Of a DNA stretch of 64,000 nucleotides, positions 21,864 to 33,312 are shown one piece after another. The stretch is from Knufia peltigerae. Its lineage: Eukaryota > Ascomycota > Eurotiomycetes > Chaetothyriales > Trichomeriaceae. The position numbers were made by a program, and so were the translations under genes. The stretch spans positions 558,001-622,000 of the forward strand of contig JAPDRN010000005.1 in NCBI GenBank assembly GCA_030247855.1, in the 5' to 3' direction. A model generated the notes under the pieces. It did no database searches. It was not told where the DNA came from and saw only the letters and a program-made list of their open reading frames with translations. Numbering within the stretch: the stretch's first letter is position 1; each line of letters begins with the position of its first letter.

Positions 21864-23036
21864 ATGTCTCGCGAACGACTCTTTTCTCCTCTCAAGATCG
21901 GAAACGTTCATGTCAGCCACCGCATGGTCATGGCTCCGATGACGCGATACCGCGCCGACGACGACGGCGTCCCCATGGACGATATCGTGAAGGAATATTA
22001 TTCTCAACGTGCTTCCACTCCAGGTACCCTCCTCATCACCGAAGCCACCGTCATCAGTCCCAGGGCAGGAGGGACATCCAACGTCCCCGGGATCTGGAAC
22101 GACACACAAATTTCGGCTTGGAAGAAAGTTACAGACGCGGTACACGAAAAGAAATGTTTTATTTTTTGTCAACTGTGGGCTTTGGGTAGACGAGCAGACC
22201 CCGAGATTTTGCAGAATGCCGAAGGTGGTCCTTACCCTCTGGTAGGGCCAAGTTCAAAACCTGTGGTGGAAGGAAGCCAATCCGTACCTCACGCGTTGAC
22301 AAGAGAAGAAATTCGTGTCTTTGTCGACGACTACGCCACGGCCGCCCGCAAGGCCATGGCCGCCGGGTTCGACGGTGTTGAAGTCCACGGTGCCAACGGT
22401 TACTTACCGGATCAATTCCTTCAAGAGGCAATCAATGATCGAACCGACGAGTACGGAGGTAGTACTACAAATCGAGCTCGGTTCGCCCTGGAACTCACAA
22501 AAGCAATCATCTCGGCGGTAGGAGGCGACGGTAGAAAAGTCGCCTTTAGATTGTCACCTTGGAGTGAGTTTGACGCAGACGGCCACGACATCAAGAAGAC
22601 AACGAACCCGGAACCACAATTCTCGTATTTGATCTCGGAACTGAAAAGGTTGGGTTTGGCTTATCTACATCTCGTCGAGAGTCGATACTCGGGTGACGCC
22701 GCCACGGCGGAGTATCATGTGTTGACCCGCCGAAACGACCCCTTTATCGAACTTTGGGGCCCCGAAGCTCCCATCATTCTCGCGGGAGGCTTCACTCCAG
22801 AGACAGCTCGCAAAGCGACGGAAGGAATTTACCAAAACTCAAATGTGTTCATTGCTTTTGGCAGACTCTATATCAGCACGCCGGACTTGCCGTACCGGAT
22901 CCAGGCAGGTATCCCCCCAAACCCTTACAATAGGGAAACTTTCTATCTCAAAATGAGTTCCGTGGGTTATACGGACTATCCATTTATTCCTCAACCCCTA
23001 GACCCTAGGATTCGATCAGTGATGAGGACAAGATAA
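21864..23036 (+). CDS. NADH:flavin oxidoreductase / Old Yellow Enzyme family ene-reductase
   Basis: A single-exon gene of 390 aa. It starts LFSPLKIGNVHVSHRMVMAP with Thr27 in MAPMTRYR, the residue that tunes the flavin in this family. FCQLWALGRRADP carries the conserved Gln-Leu-Trp, and HGANGYLPDQFLQ supplies the substrate-binding His175 and Asn178 plus Tyr180, the expected proton donor. EYGGSTTNRARF and the late FIAFGRLYISTPDLP phosphate-binding region complete an FMN-binding TIM barrel. Family chemistry: NAD(P)H-driven reduction of the C=C bond of enones, enals and nitro-olefins. All catalytic residues are present. No targeting signal. It is the second ene-reductase in a row after the MDR gene, pointing to a shared unsaturated substrate or sequential reductions; the substrate is not known. 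Confidence 0.93.
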   Translation: MSRERLFSPLKIGNVHVSHRMVMAPMTRYRADDDGVPMDDIVKEYYSQRASTPGTLLITEATVISPRAGGTSNVPGIWNDTQISAWKKVTDAVHEKKCFIFCQLWALGRRADPEILQNAEGGPYPLVGPSSKPVVEGSQSVPHALTREEIRVFVDDYATAARKAMAAGFDGVEVHGANGYLPDQFLQEAINDRTDEYGGSTTNRARFALELTKAIISAVGGDGRKVAFRLSPWSEFDADGHDIKKTTNPEPQFSYLISELKRLGLAYLHLVESRYSGDAATAEYHVLTRRNDPFIELWGPEAPIILAGGFTPETARKATEGIYQNSNVFIAFGRLYISTPDLPYRIQAGIPPNPYNRETFYLKMSSVGYTDYPFIPQPLDPRIRSVMRTR

Positions 23037-23268
23037 CTTTGGAAGGTTTTGAATGTCATGATCTGAGTAGGCTCATTGCAATGAATACCTGGTGATTAAT
23101 ATTCAAATAAGAACTGTTCTCATCAAATTTTGCCAAGGCTTTGGCGAGGCTGATCCCCCCTTTTTTTGTTTTTGTTTTTTTTCGGCCAGAGGAAAACAAC
23201 AACAACGATAGCAGAATGAAAAGAATACTTTATTTACTTTATCAAAATCTCACGAGGGACCACTATTT
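23037..23268. other. Convergent spacer with T-tract
   Basis: 232 bp between the Old Yellow Enzyme (plus) and the carboxylesterase (minus). It holds a long T-rich run around 23158-23182, likely part of the 3' ends. Confidence 0.5.
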
Positions 23269-25019
23269 TCATTGCTGCTGAGTAGTTTTGGTCCTCTCCC
23301 ACCAAAACCTACATTGATCGTCGTAACAAGCCTCGCGCATCAATTCGGCGGCCGTACCCACTTCACCCCCTATGAGTTCCCTGTTACCTTTACCCAGCAC
23401 CATGGTGAGAGGACGGTTATGGGTGTAGGGTTCCCAAGTCGGGCGATGGTCGTACCATCTCCCACGCAACCTGTTCGGGTCCCCACCGTTACAGATGAAG
23501 CTGCATATATAAGCATGAAACATTCCCGACACCTCCTTCTGACCCGGAGATATCGAAGTCGTTTCGGCGGGATAGGATTCGTATCTCAAATTGTCCGCGT
23601 GGGAGGAACCACCGTACAACGTGGTCGACACGTCCCAGTGGTAGAGGTACACCGGAGGAGCGTCCGGGACGGAAGAGGCAAGATGGGCAGTCTGTCGAAC
23701 CGGCGAGATGAGAGCGTACTGCCCGTACGCAGCTTCGGTGCGCTTGTACTGCGGTCCAACCTCTGGTCCGACTCTTTCGTCCTGGTACGTGGTGTCTCCG
23801 GTGGACGGATCGGGATATAAATCATTCAACCGAGTGATGTCCTCGTCGGGGAGTCCTGGAAGTAGGGTACGCATGAACCTGGTAAACTGTTCGGGTTGGG
23901 ATAGTTTCCGATCAACGTACAGAGATCCTTCGTTGGTGCAGAATCCCGTCATGATGGGTATTGTGTAGAACCTACCACTGTTCCAGCTTTCAAGTGGTGG
24001 CCGTGGAATAATGTCACCGTCTATGACCGGACGAAAAGGCCATAGCATCGTCGTCTTGTATTTGTCAAATACGGCATCTTGAGCCTCGATGATTGTAGAA
24101 AGAGGAATTTTGCGCAAGTATTTGAATGTGTCAGTGGCCGAGAGAGCCTGAGGACACCCCGTCCGCGCTAGAAACTCGGAAAAGAACTTTTCAATGATGT
24201 CTGCGTTGTAAGGGCGACAATCTCTCGTGGTAGCTGAGCCGGATTGAAGAATGGCCCGGTGGAATGGACCAGGGTTGGTATCGCTATAATGGAGACACAA
24301 ATGTCCAATCTGTGTTTTTGACGACGCGACATTAGTAACACCGAACAGCCTCATCCACTTTGCTTGATTATTTTGTTTTTGGTCAGGGGACTCACAGCTA
24401 TAGCTCCAGCAGACAGACCCATTAAAGTCACATTGTTCTTGTCTCCACCAAAGGCATGTATGTTGTCTTGTACCCATTGAAGTAACAATCTTTGATCCTG
24501 AAAGCCGAGGTTGAGGATCCCTTCCTCTGCCGATTTCGTCGAAGGTAAGAAGCCCAAGGCTCCAACTCTGTAGTTGAACGAAACCGCCACAAAGGGCTTT
24601 TCTGACCAAGCCACCATGGAGGCGGTATCTTGCATGGAAGAGTTCCCACGATTGAAAGCTCCTCCGTGGAAGTACACCATCACAGGCAGGAGGGATTCAG
24701 CACTTCCCGAGGTGACCTTGGGCCTAAAGACATTGGCACTCAAGCAATTTTCGCTGTATTCCAGAGGAATGCGAGGTGGGATCAAGGGGTTCCCAGGGGC
24801 GGCTTTGCCATATTTTGAAGCATCGAATGTCTCTGAAGACGCTTCCACTGGGACAGGTGGTCGAAATCGAAGGTTGCCAACTGGTGGCTGAGCATAAGGG
24901 AATCCTAGAAAGCATTCCACAGGTTGAGGGAAACCATCATCTTCGCGCACAATTCCCGTCAAGGTCCCCTGTGGCAATGCCACGCATGGGACATGTTGGT
25001 CATCCGAGATTGAACCCAT
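23269..25019 (-). CDS. Type-B carboxylesterase/lipase family protein
   Basis: Two exons on the minus strand, 25019-24396 and 24309-23269, encode 554 aa. Type-B esterase landmarks are clear: CFLGFPYAQPPVGNLRFRPP near the start, SENCLSANVFRP, the oxyanion-hole VMVYFHGGAF, NYRVGALGFLP and WVQDNIHAFGGDKNNVTLMG. The nucleophile elbow reads GLSAGA (Ser203) instead of the usual GESAGA. Glu335 in GFCTNEGSLYV and His445 in SSHADNLRY complete the triad. There is no signal peptide, so the enzyme is probably cytosolic, unlike secreted lipases of the family. Function: hydrolysis of ester bonds in small molecules. It converges on the Old Yellow Enzyme gene and closes the accessory block on the right. Confidence 0.9.
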
Positions 25020-25867
25020 GGCCGTTGTCTATTTCGATTCGGGCTTAATAGCAAGGTGATTGATTTTGTTCATGAAGATGGATGGAAGTGCGTAGTGACG
25101 ATCGATACTTGTATTCAACGAGTTACAACCTGGCGCCTTTGAGAATATCGCCCGAGAATGGTTGTGTAATCAAAAAAGAATCCTTAATACCCGGCGGCGA
25201 TGACAGGATGATCGAGAACCTCTCCCTAGTATATGTGTATCATCAAGAAGGAATGAGGTGTTCTTGGTCTTTGCCCCTTCGAAAACACTCCAGTGTACCC
25301 AGGAGTCTCAACCGACTCCGCCTTCACTCCGCAATATCGTCGGTTCAACGAGCGGAATTGCGCTGGAAACTGCGCATCACACTAGGCTATCTCCTTTTTC
25401 ACTACTCTGTAAAGGGTAATCAATCGCAGTGTGGCAGATCAGACCAGGCACTCAGTCAAGTGCTCTCTAAGCATCCAGTTTTGCAGACCAGACGGGCTGA
25501 TGTATCCAACTGGACCTCGAGAGTGACGTCCACAGGCGGACGCACTCTCCTCGAATTATACGCCTGAAATGCCCGGTCTGTGAGGAGAAGCAGCTTTTGG
25601 CAAAGAATAAAAATATAATTTTAATCCATATTGACAGTGACCGACTTACTTTTTATAACTATATACTGTAGTACTCCTCGTCCTCGTACTGAAGACCTAC
25701 CTTTTCAGCATAGCTCTTGAATCTCTTGACCTTTACGACAAAGAGAATACCATCATGCCTCACCAGATCCATTTCAAGCAGCCATACCCAGCTCTCATCC
25801 CAATGCCACCGTCTCATCAATGCCCACGAAATACCACCATACTGTCGAAGACCGTGAGATTAGGGCC
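25020..25867. other. Intergenic region: carboxylesterase promoter and 3' end of the WDR48-like gene
   Basis: 848 bp between two minus-strand genes, also the right border of the accessory block. It contains an imperfect hairpin at 25519-25549 and an AT-rich run at 25605-25670. A 161-codon plus-strand frame from the ATG at 25082 resembles no family and is rejected. Confidence 0.5.
25519..25549. repeat. Inverted repeat with one bulged base
   Basis: Left arm GAGAGTG-A-CGTCC (25519-25531) pairs with right arm GGACGCACTCTC (25538-25549), twelve base pairs with one bulged A and a six-base loop. It lies about 500 bp upstream of the carboxylesterase ATG; a protein-binding palindrome is possible. Confidence 0.5.
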
Positions 25868-28800
25868 TTAACTCACCCCCGTGGCAACCTCGCTTTCCTC
25901 TCGACTCGGCACAGTCGCCGGATGTGGCACCCTCAACTTCTTCCTCCCATTACTCTTATAAAACAAGACAACATCGCCACCCGTACGCCATACATGCACA
26001 CGTAATGTCGCGAGTGTGGTGTTTGGATCGACCTTTTGCCCCTGGCAATACAACTCAAGATATTCTTCCGCCTTGAGGTCTTCTCCTTGTTCTGGCTCCC
26101 TCTCCTGTTCAAGGTCGGGTTCGACATGCTTCGCTTCCTCGTGACTTCCGGCTTCACTCACGTGTCCTTCGTCTTGAGAATGCTCGTCATCATGATCGTT
26201 AGGATGTTCATGGCCATCTTCAGTGTGCTCGTGATTGTTGCTGGTGTGAGAAGGAGAATGGACTTGCGATGCTCCGGGTGGTGTGCTTTGAACTTCAATC
26301 CGTTCAGCCACATACGCCATGATTTTTTTCGCGCGAAGCATGCGGTTAGCATTGAGTCGTGCGTTGCCATCAGACGATGCGATACTGGGCAGTTGATTAT
26401 CGTAGGGGTGTAGGACGAATGAGACTTTCACCGTGTCTTTGTATGGGATTTGGTTCTGTGATGTAAATTCTTGTCAGTACGAGAGAATTCGCGCCGCACC
26501 AAAATGACAACATACCTTCAAGAGTACCTCCCCAAGCCACATGGGCGCAATCTTCTCAAGTAGGTCGACTTGCTCCTTCGTACCCAATTCCCCAATTTCA
26601 CCACTGTACTGATCCGCCAGCCCGCCACTAGCAGGGTCATCTTCCTGGATGATAATAGTCGTGTGTTCTGGGGGCCGTAGCACAGGCGTCTCTATCGATA
26701 AGCTCGGCGTGATACCCATTGGAATTGGACCCTCGCCGGAGTACTCATCATATTCATGACGAATCTTTTCAATCACGCCGGACAAATTATCTTCGACAAC
26801 CTTGCTTTCGTCCTTCTCGCTAGCCTTGGACTTGAAGCTGGCTGTATCGGACTTCTCTTCTACCGCGATCGGTGGCTTGACTTCCGCCGATGTACGTGAC
26901 ATCTTCTTGGGGAACGTCATAGGGAACTTCTTCCCAAATAGACCCTTTTTCTTCTCCTCTGTTGGGGACGCTGGAGTCAGAGGTCCGGCATCTGCCCCAG
27001 GTGTCTCAGCAGACTTCGCATGCTCGTGATCGTGCTCGCGGTCAGAGGAGCCTTCGGAGCGGTTTGTGGAAGAGAAGTAATCTGTCTGCACCTCTGCGGC
27101 CGAAGGGGTGGGCGCCACAGGTGAAGAGACACCGTTAGTGGTGGTCCGTTCCAGGTCTTCCTCAGCTGTAGGTGGGAGTGTCGTATTCAATGGTGCGAAG
27201 CCCGGCGTAGCAGCTCCGATTGCTAAGCTTGGTGTGGGAGGAACAAGAGCATGTCCATTAGACGCTCGCGGTGTCGCTGATTGGCCTGGTGATACCATGG
27301 GTGTAGCTGATGACGAGTCAGGCATGGCGATGCTTGTTGGCGCGCCCGGTCGAATAAGGCCCGTGGCTGCGGAGGCACTGCGAAGAGTGCTTCGATATGC
27401 CTCATCACGGACTATTTCTTCCTCGATGAGCTTCGCGAACAGGTTTCGTAGCACCCATTTACCGAGGTTGACTGTGTCGTTAGCCTAGAACAGCAGCTGA
27501 GAATGATCAAGGGCTTACTTCTCTGATCTTCGCGGAAGACCAGATCTTTATCTAGATCAAGCTCATCCGCGTAGACTTCGGCGTCAAAACAATAATTCTC
27601 CTCGAGCATGACTGTGATTTTGCCCGTTTTCGTGTCAACGCCACACCAATTGGCAACGCTTTCGGTGGTGTTGACCTCAGGAACAACCTCGTCAAGGTGT
27701 CGGCGGCCAAAGGATTTGATGGGAATGCACTGGTTAAGGTCAGTCGGATATCTCAGCCACACGAATAATGTGTAAATACCTTCAGTAAATCCCATAGGAC
27801 AACCTCACCGGCGGTATCCAAGGTAAGTATCCTCTTGCGATCGTTCAACATAACATGCTTAATGAGACCATGTTGACCCTCGATCGTCTCCGCAGGCTGT
27901 CCGCGAATAGGTACAACGATGCTTAAATCGTCCATAGTCATGGCTTCAGACGCCTTCCTGATATTAGTCACTGACGTGTTGGGATAACTGCCTAGAGTCT
28001 TTCGACCTGGGTGGACTGCCGTGTTCGAGACCAGTAACACCGCGTTGTGTGGTATCTTCTTCTTGTGGCTCACACCGTTGGCGACTGGAACTTCCTCTGT
28101 CTCATCAGTGGGCTGTTTGAGACTGGCACGACGTTCCTCGCGCGGAGATGGAGGTGGAGTCTCGACCTCCAGTTCAGTGTCAACGTCAAGCCATCTGTTG
28201 ACACTGGAACTTGAGGTGGCTGTCCAGACGGAGTCACCAGCCGGCATAAGACGAGAAATACCATCGTGTTCGTGGCAGATGGCAACAGACACGCTGTCAT
28301 CGATCTCCATAGCTCGTCGGGTGTCGGTCTTTGCAACCAGCCCAGATTTATCACCTGAGTAGAAAACGGCCAAGTTAGGGTCGTTCGAATACATGCACCA
28401 TACGCTGTCGTTGTGCATAGTCAGAGTGTGTATGCATCGACCGGCTGCAATGGACCAGACTTTGATGGTCTGATCCGAGGAAGCCGTGAGCAACGTATCA
28501 CCGTCGTCGCTGATAAGGATATCTCGCACGTTGTCAGTGTGTCCAACGAGCTTCGTGATACTCTTGCCGGACTTGACATCCCACAAGCGTACCACGCTCT
28601 CCGGCCCTCCACTTGCCAGCATCGACCCTCGTGCGCGAAGGGCATAGACCGAGCCCTTGACGACATCTTCTGCTTCGCTCACGTTAATCTCCAGCGTCTT
28701 CCCAGAGCCGTTCAGATCCCACAGGCAGATCTTGTGATCAAGGCCGCCCGAGGCAACCCAGTTTGCTTGCTGATCGGGTGTCGCAAGGCATTTGATATAA

Positions 28801-29294
28801 TCACTGTGAGATCCAATTGTATATGCTTGCATTGTCTCGTGTCCATGGGGTCGCCATAGCTTGACGGTGACGTCCGACGAAGCTGACACCAATCCCAAGT
28901 TGTTCTTGACCAGGACAATGTCATTCACCCAGTGTGTGTGTGCCTGTACTTGTTTGCGAAAGGTAACCGTGCTCTGTTTATCTCCCCTCTTGTTCGAGTC
29001 TATACTTCGTTTCTGGGCTTCGAGGTCTAGGTCCCATGCGCATACAACGCCATCTCGTCCGCCTGTATATCTGCGTCATTTTTAGCATGGGCGCCCACTA
29101 TCATTGGGGGGGAGAGCACGTACAAAATAGATCGATCGTCGTCGAAGGCCAAACCGTTCACTCCGAGTCTATGCCCACCGGGCGTACTTGCCAGAGGCAG
29201 GACTGCAATTCCTTAGCGATTGATCAAGCTGTGAGATATCGGGAGCAGGGGGATATGTACCATAGCTGATCCTCTGGCGCTTCTTTCTGGCCAT
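25868..29294 (-). CDS. bun107: WD40-repeat protein of the WDR48/UAF1 (Bun107/Duf1) family, deubiquitinase cofactor
   Basis: Six exons on the minus strand (29294-29261, 29202-29124, 29070-27780, 27729-27519, 27471-26516, 26455-25868) give 1052 aa. The spliced N-terminus MARKKRQRISYVLPLASTPG, then GGHRLGVNGLAFDDDRSILY and TGGRDGVVCAWDLDLE, is the family hallmark. WD40 blades follow, including VKLWRPHG, ICLWDLNG, VRLWDVKSGKSITKLVGH and IKVWSIAAGRCIHTL. After a low-complexity middle, the C-terminal DUF3337 region appears: INLGKWVLRNLF, VKVSFVLHPYDNQLPSIASS, DGNARLNANRMLRAKKIMAY and EEYLELYCQGQKVDPNTTLA. Family role: binds and activates USP-type deubiquitinases. A His/Glu/Asp-rich insert of about 70 residues (roughly 915-986) splits the C-terminal domain. 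Every intron closes on conserved sequence, so the model is firm. Confidence 0.9.
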
Positions 29295-29978
29295 GGGCGT
29301 GTTATTTCAGAGCCGCTCAAGATCCCACCAATGTGATTATGCCGATCTTAACTTGCCATGGTTTTCGGTCACATCTGAAGCTATTTGGCATGTATGAGTT
29401 CTTCAACCTCAACTGTTGAGAAGGTGAGTTGGAAGGCGGAGGAGTAGTATCGGCAGATTCACTAACATTTAGCCTGCGCCAGAGTCGAAGGTGGAGGGAA
29501 GCGCAGATAGCAACCGAGCGACGGTTCGTTCTGTGCCGCTTTCTAGAATAAACCGGGGTGCAACGTGGAACCGGGGTCTGAGCACGTACATTAGGTAGAG
29601 ATAGAGGGGCTCTCAACACATGGTGGCATATCCATACCTACTAGGCACCTACTCATACTCAACATACTGCACAGTACATCGTCGACTCCAAACACAATGC
29701 TTGCTTATTGCCCATCCACGTTATCAACTGGTATCTACACTAATAATAATATAATAAAAGCTCAATCAGATTTCCGCCCTTTTCTCCAGCAGACCTCACA
29801 TAACAATCATGCACACATCAACGCATCCAATTCAGCTCCAATGCCCTGGTGAAACATCCTAGTCCAACTGCTTCAAATCCTGGTAAGGGACCAAATTCGG
29901 GATGGGAGTTTCTGTGGAAAGCAGTCAAGGTCACTGCAGCTTGCAGCATGCTCCTGACTTCTTTCGTCCGCGATTCTT
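29295..29978. other. Intergenic region: promoter of the WDR48-like gene, 3' side of the kinase
   Basis: 684 bp between two minus-strand genes. An AT-rich stretch (attaataataatataataaa) lies near 29740-29760 on the kinase 3' side. No gene or RNA recognised. Confidence 0.5.
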
Positions 29979-32370
29979 CTAAACCTTCGCAGGCGGCGGA
30001 CCGCCAGAGCCTGCTTCCAAAATATGTGTATGGTTATCCGCTCGATGAACCACGCCGTTCTCTTCCTGATAACATACTTTCGAGCTCAAAACCCAGTCAT
30101 CCTCTAGAACCTCATCCATCGTAGCTCGCTCGGCAGGGTTGACCTTTAACATTCGGCCAATGATGTGGCGACTCTCCCTCGGTAGAATACGAAGTAGTCT
30201 CCATGGACCTTTGATCACTTCTTGCTTCTCACCGCCAGAGGTCGTGGGTCTAGACTCTGCCTCGCTGTTATCTGAGTGGTGATGGTGGTGAGTGTGGCTG
30301 CTGTTGCCGCCCTCCGATGGTCGTCGGGAACCGTGCTCGTCATCGGGCGAGAGATGGCTGCTCTTCCTTGGCTTCGAGTCGGGGACGGGTGTGCCTGGGG
30401 TTGGAGGGGAGACGAATAATTTGTATGAGTTATCAACAACTCGGGGTTGCTTCCAAGGGAACCTGCGTAACGTCATGCAACAGAATATGATGGCCAACGA
30501 CCAGATATCTGTAGCAGTCGGATCATACTTCTTCTCCTCATACACCTCGGGGGCAAGGTAAGGGTCCGAACCAACAATGCCTGATTGCGGTCAGTGTGCT
30601 GTAGATCGATGGTTGAAGTGTCTTACCTGATGCCAGTACAATTTCGTTCTCAAAGGGATAGCGAAAGACTGTGGCGCTGCCGAAGTCGATCAACTTCATG
30701 ATGCCATGTTCACTCACCACCACATTATCCAACTTCAGGTCACGATGGGCTAAACCCATGCTGTGCAGATAGCTGACACCATTAACAATCTGGAGAAATG
30801 CACAAGCAATTTCTTCTCGTGACATTTTGCCCGTCATGACAATAGCGAATAGATCATATGGCGCATACTCCATAACCTCGTACCAGCGATGGTTCTCTTG
30901 GATAATGTCCATAGTCTCGATGATGTTGCCGTGGTGTAGTGTCGAGCCAATGCAGAATTCCGCCGTTACTTTCTTGGAATAATCCTTTTCTGTCTCCCAG
31001 GAATGTCTATCTCTGAATTGCTTGACAGCAAAGGTGACGCCATCACTGCTTCGTTTGAGGAGCCTGACCGAGCCACCAGCTCCGGATCCCAGTACTTTAC
31101 CAAACTTACCATACCGGGCTTCAAGACTATGATCGTCGGCAAAAGGGACTGCGGCCGGGGGAAGTTGGTGAGGAGGCGTCCTGGTCCCGGTACCCCCGGA
31201 TTTGGTGGAGGTAGATTTCCTCGACGCGGGAGCTGACGTTGCTGGTGAATCTTGATGATGCTTGTGCTTGTGACCGTGTCCACCTAGCCGGAAGAAACGT
31301 TTCAGTTCGGACATCGACCCATGCTTCTTCCCATCCAAGCCACCCTTGTCACTACTCTCACTAACATGTGAATAAGGGTCCTTTTTACCCCCAAAGATGG
31401 AAGACCGTTTCTCAGAACCAGCAATGTCACTACTGCTGCCCGGCCGAGGAATTCGTTCTGCTGCCGCCGCAATGGCGGGGGCTAATGAATGTCTCCCAGT
31501 GCTTCCGAAATGGCGCGTTTCTAGCTTCGGCTCAGCTTTGGCTGGTTGGGGAGAGGCAGGCTGTGGCGATGCGGGTCGCAGTTTGGGTGTGCCGATCGGG
31601 CTTTGATCGACTGGACTGGCAGACTCTGATGGTCCGATCTCGAATTTGGGTACAGTCTTCTCGTGGAGGTGGGGAGGTTTTTCACCGGATGCCGGTCTCG
31701 AAATCGGATGGGCGGGTGAGGTGGTTTGAGAGAGGGGCTTGCCTTGGGTATCGGGAGGAGGAGATGTTTGCGGCGTGATTGCGTCTTGCTTCTGCTGGAC
31801 TTTGCCGCCTGCGACACTGTCAATTCTGCCATCTTTCGAACCGTGAGGTGTCAGGGGCGGTGATTGAAATGCCGATGATATCGATCCATGGCCTGGTCGT
31901 ATTGAACTCCTCGGCGTTCCAGGAATATCGCTATCTCTCGACGGCACCTAAAAGGCGTGTTAGATCGTTTATGAGTAAATTTGGACAACGTACCCTCGAA
32001 GGCGGCATGGAAACTGTCTCGTATGCGAAATTTGCCATCCGATTTTCCTGCAATCGAGATTTCTGCAAAGATATGGCCAAGTTTCTAATCTGCTCATGAG
32101 CCTCAGGGCTCAGTTCTTCGTCTCTGGCTCCTTCTGTCTCTGAATTCTTCCTCCTTGTATCCAAAGGGTCTATCTCTTCATCATGGGAGGCAAAGCGAAC
32201 GTTCGACTGTGTATCCTCCGGCGTATTACTTTTCTGCTCCCCTCCCGATTTTGAATCTAAGCCCCAATGTCAATTTCGCTGGATCAAGCTCAACGGGTTT
32301 CCTCTCAAGTACCTGAATCCTTCTTCGAGTCATCGCCTGGTAAAACCATTTCGGAAAGTTTCGACGTCAT
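29979..32370 (-). CDS. sat4: Serine/threonine protein kinase of the Sat4/Hal4 (HAL) family
   Basis: Four exons on the minus strand, 32370-32313, 32256-31994, 31947-30627 and 30580-29979, encode 747 aa. The first exon (MTSKLSEMVLPGDDSKK) was found by extending the frame through a short intron; it joins DSKSGGEQKSNTPED smoothly. About 385 residues of Ser/Pro-rich leader precede the kinase domain. The domain shows GSGAGGSVRLLKR, VAIK-equivalent FAVKQF (Lys416), HRDLKLDN (Asp510), DFGSA (Asp528) and, across the last intron, SGIVGSDPYLAPEVYEEKKY. A proline/His-rich insert (SSHTHHHHHSDN) sits in the C-lobe before GPWRLLRILPRESRHIIGRM. Family role: plasma-membrane potassium transport and nutrient-permease stability under salt stress. 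No missing catalytic residue. Confidence 0.9.
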
Positions 32371-32995
32371 TTTGGCTGGCGTCTTGTCTGAGATTTTCGG
32401 AAGTATTTGGGATCTAAAGGACAGTGAACGGGTACAACAACGAGCGTCAATATATTTCGAAATGAGCGCCGACTAGGCGCGGTAGATTGCGGTCTTGAAA
32501 AGAATCTAAGAAAAGCGCATGTTAGAGCGAATTATGGACTGCAACAAGACCACCCGGGAGAGACGAAGCTAATACGGGAGCGTGGGAGCACTGGCCGGTC
32601 CAGTGGAGCAATGTAACTCACAAATGATGGCAGAATTCATGCAGATGTCGGGTTTGAGGCAAAGAAAATAATGCTGAGAGAAGTGGAGGATCGGTGGAGC
32701 GAGGTGAAACAGAAGAATGGCGGTGCTTTCCAACTACGTGTACAGCATATGAAGATTGATTTTAGGTGGTGGTGTTGGTCGACTCACTGAAATGATGTGT
32801 GGTCTACGGACAAAACTGCGGTAGGAGAAATGCACGGCCAGAGTCAGAGTGGGATGTTTTTGGCTGGCGGAAGGGACGAGAGGCTCAGTACAGTGCAGTT
32901 TGGTGTAGCCCCGCCAAAAAATCATCCAACTATGGGAATGGATGATTCTGATTATTATCTCTCTCGATTGACGAGACTCGCCTCTTACAACTCGT

Positions 32996-33016
32996 ACCTA
33001 CTACCTACTACCTATT
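32996..33016. repeat. Three-copy 7-bp tandem repeat
   Basis: acctact is repeated twice exactly and a third time as acctatt. It is a microsatellite-like tract in the long spacer upstream of the kinase. Confidence 0.6.
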
Positions 33017-33303
33017 GTAAGCCAAACACTGTGCAAAATCTCACTCATCCTTCGTATGCCGTATGGCGTACTACAGATGAGACGAAATAAATACTCCGAC
33101 TCTATAAGCCCCCCCAGAGGCTTGCTGATGTACTGACAGCGACACACGGAGTTCATACCATGTGACACATGTTCCCATCATGCTACTCGAAGTCCTTACC
33201 ACCTCTTGTTCTATGTGATGGCAGTCTGATCCTGTAAAGTCATGCTTCTCTACGTACCTGACTAGGCTCCGTTGTCATGGCTGATTGTCTCCTCGTCTCT
33301 TCG

Positions 33304-33312
33304 TACTCCGTA
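33304..33312. repeat. Copy of the recurrent nonamer TACTCCGTA
   Basis: TACTCCGTA, one of five exact copies (either orientation) found in this window, all between genes. Confidence 0.6.

Noticed and set aside
25082..25567. 161-codon plus-strand open frame upstream of the carboxylesterase
   Set aside because: It starts with ATG but has no recognisable domain, low-information composition, and lies within the expected promoter/5' leader of the minus-strand esterase.
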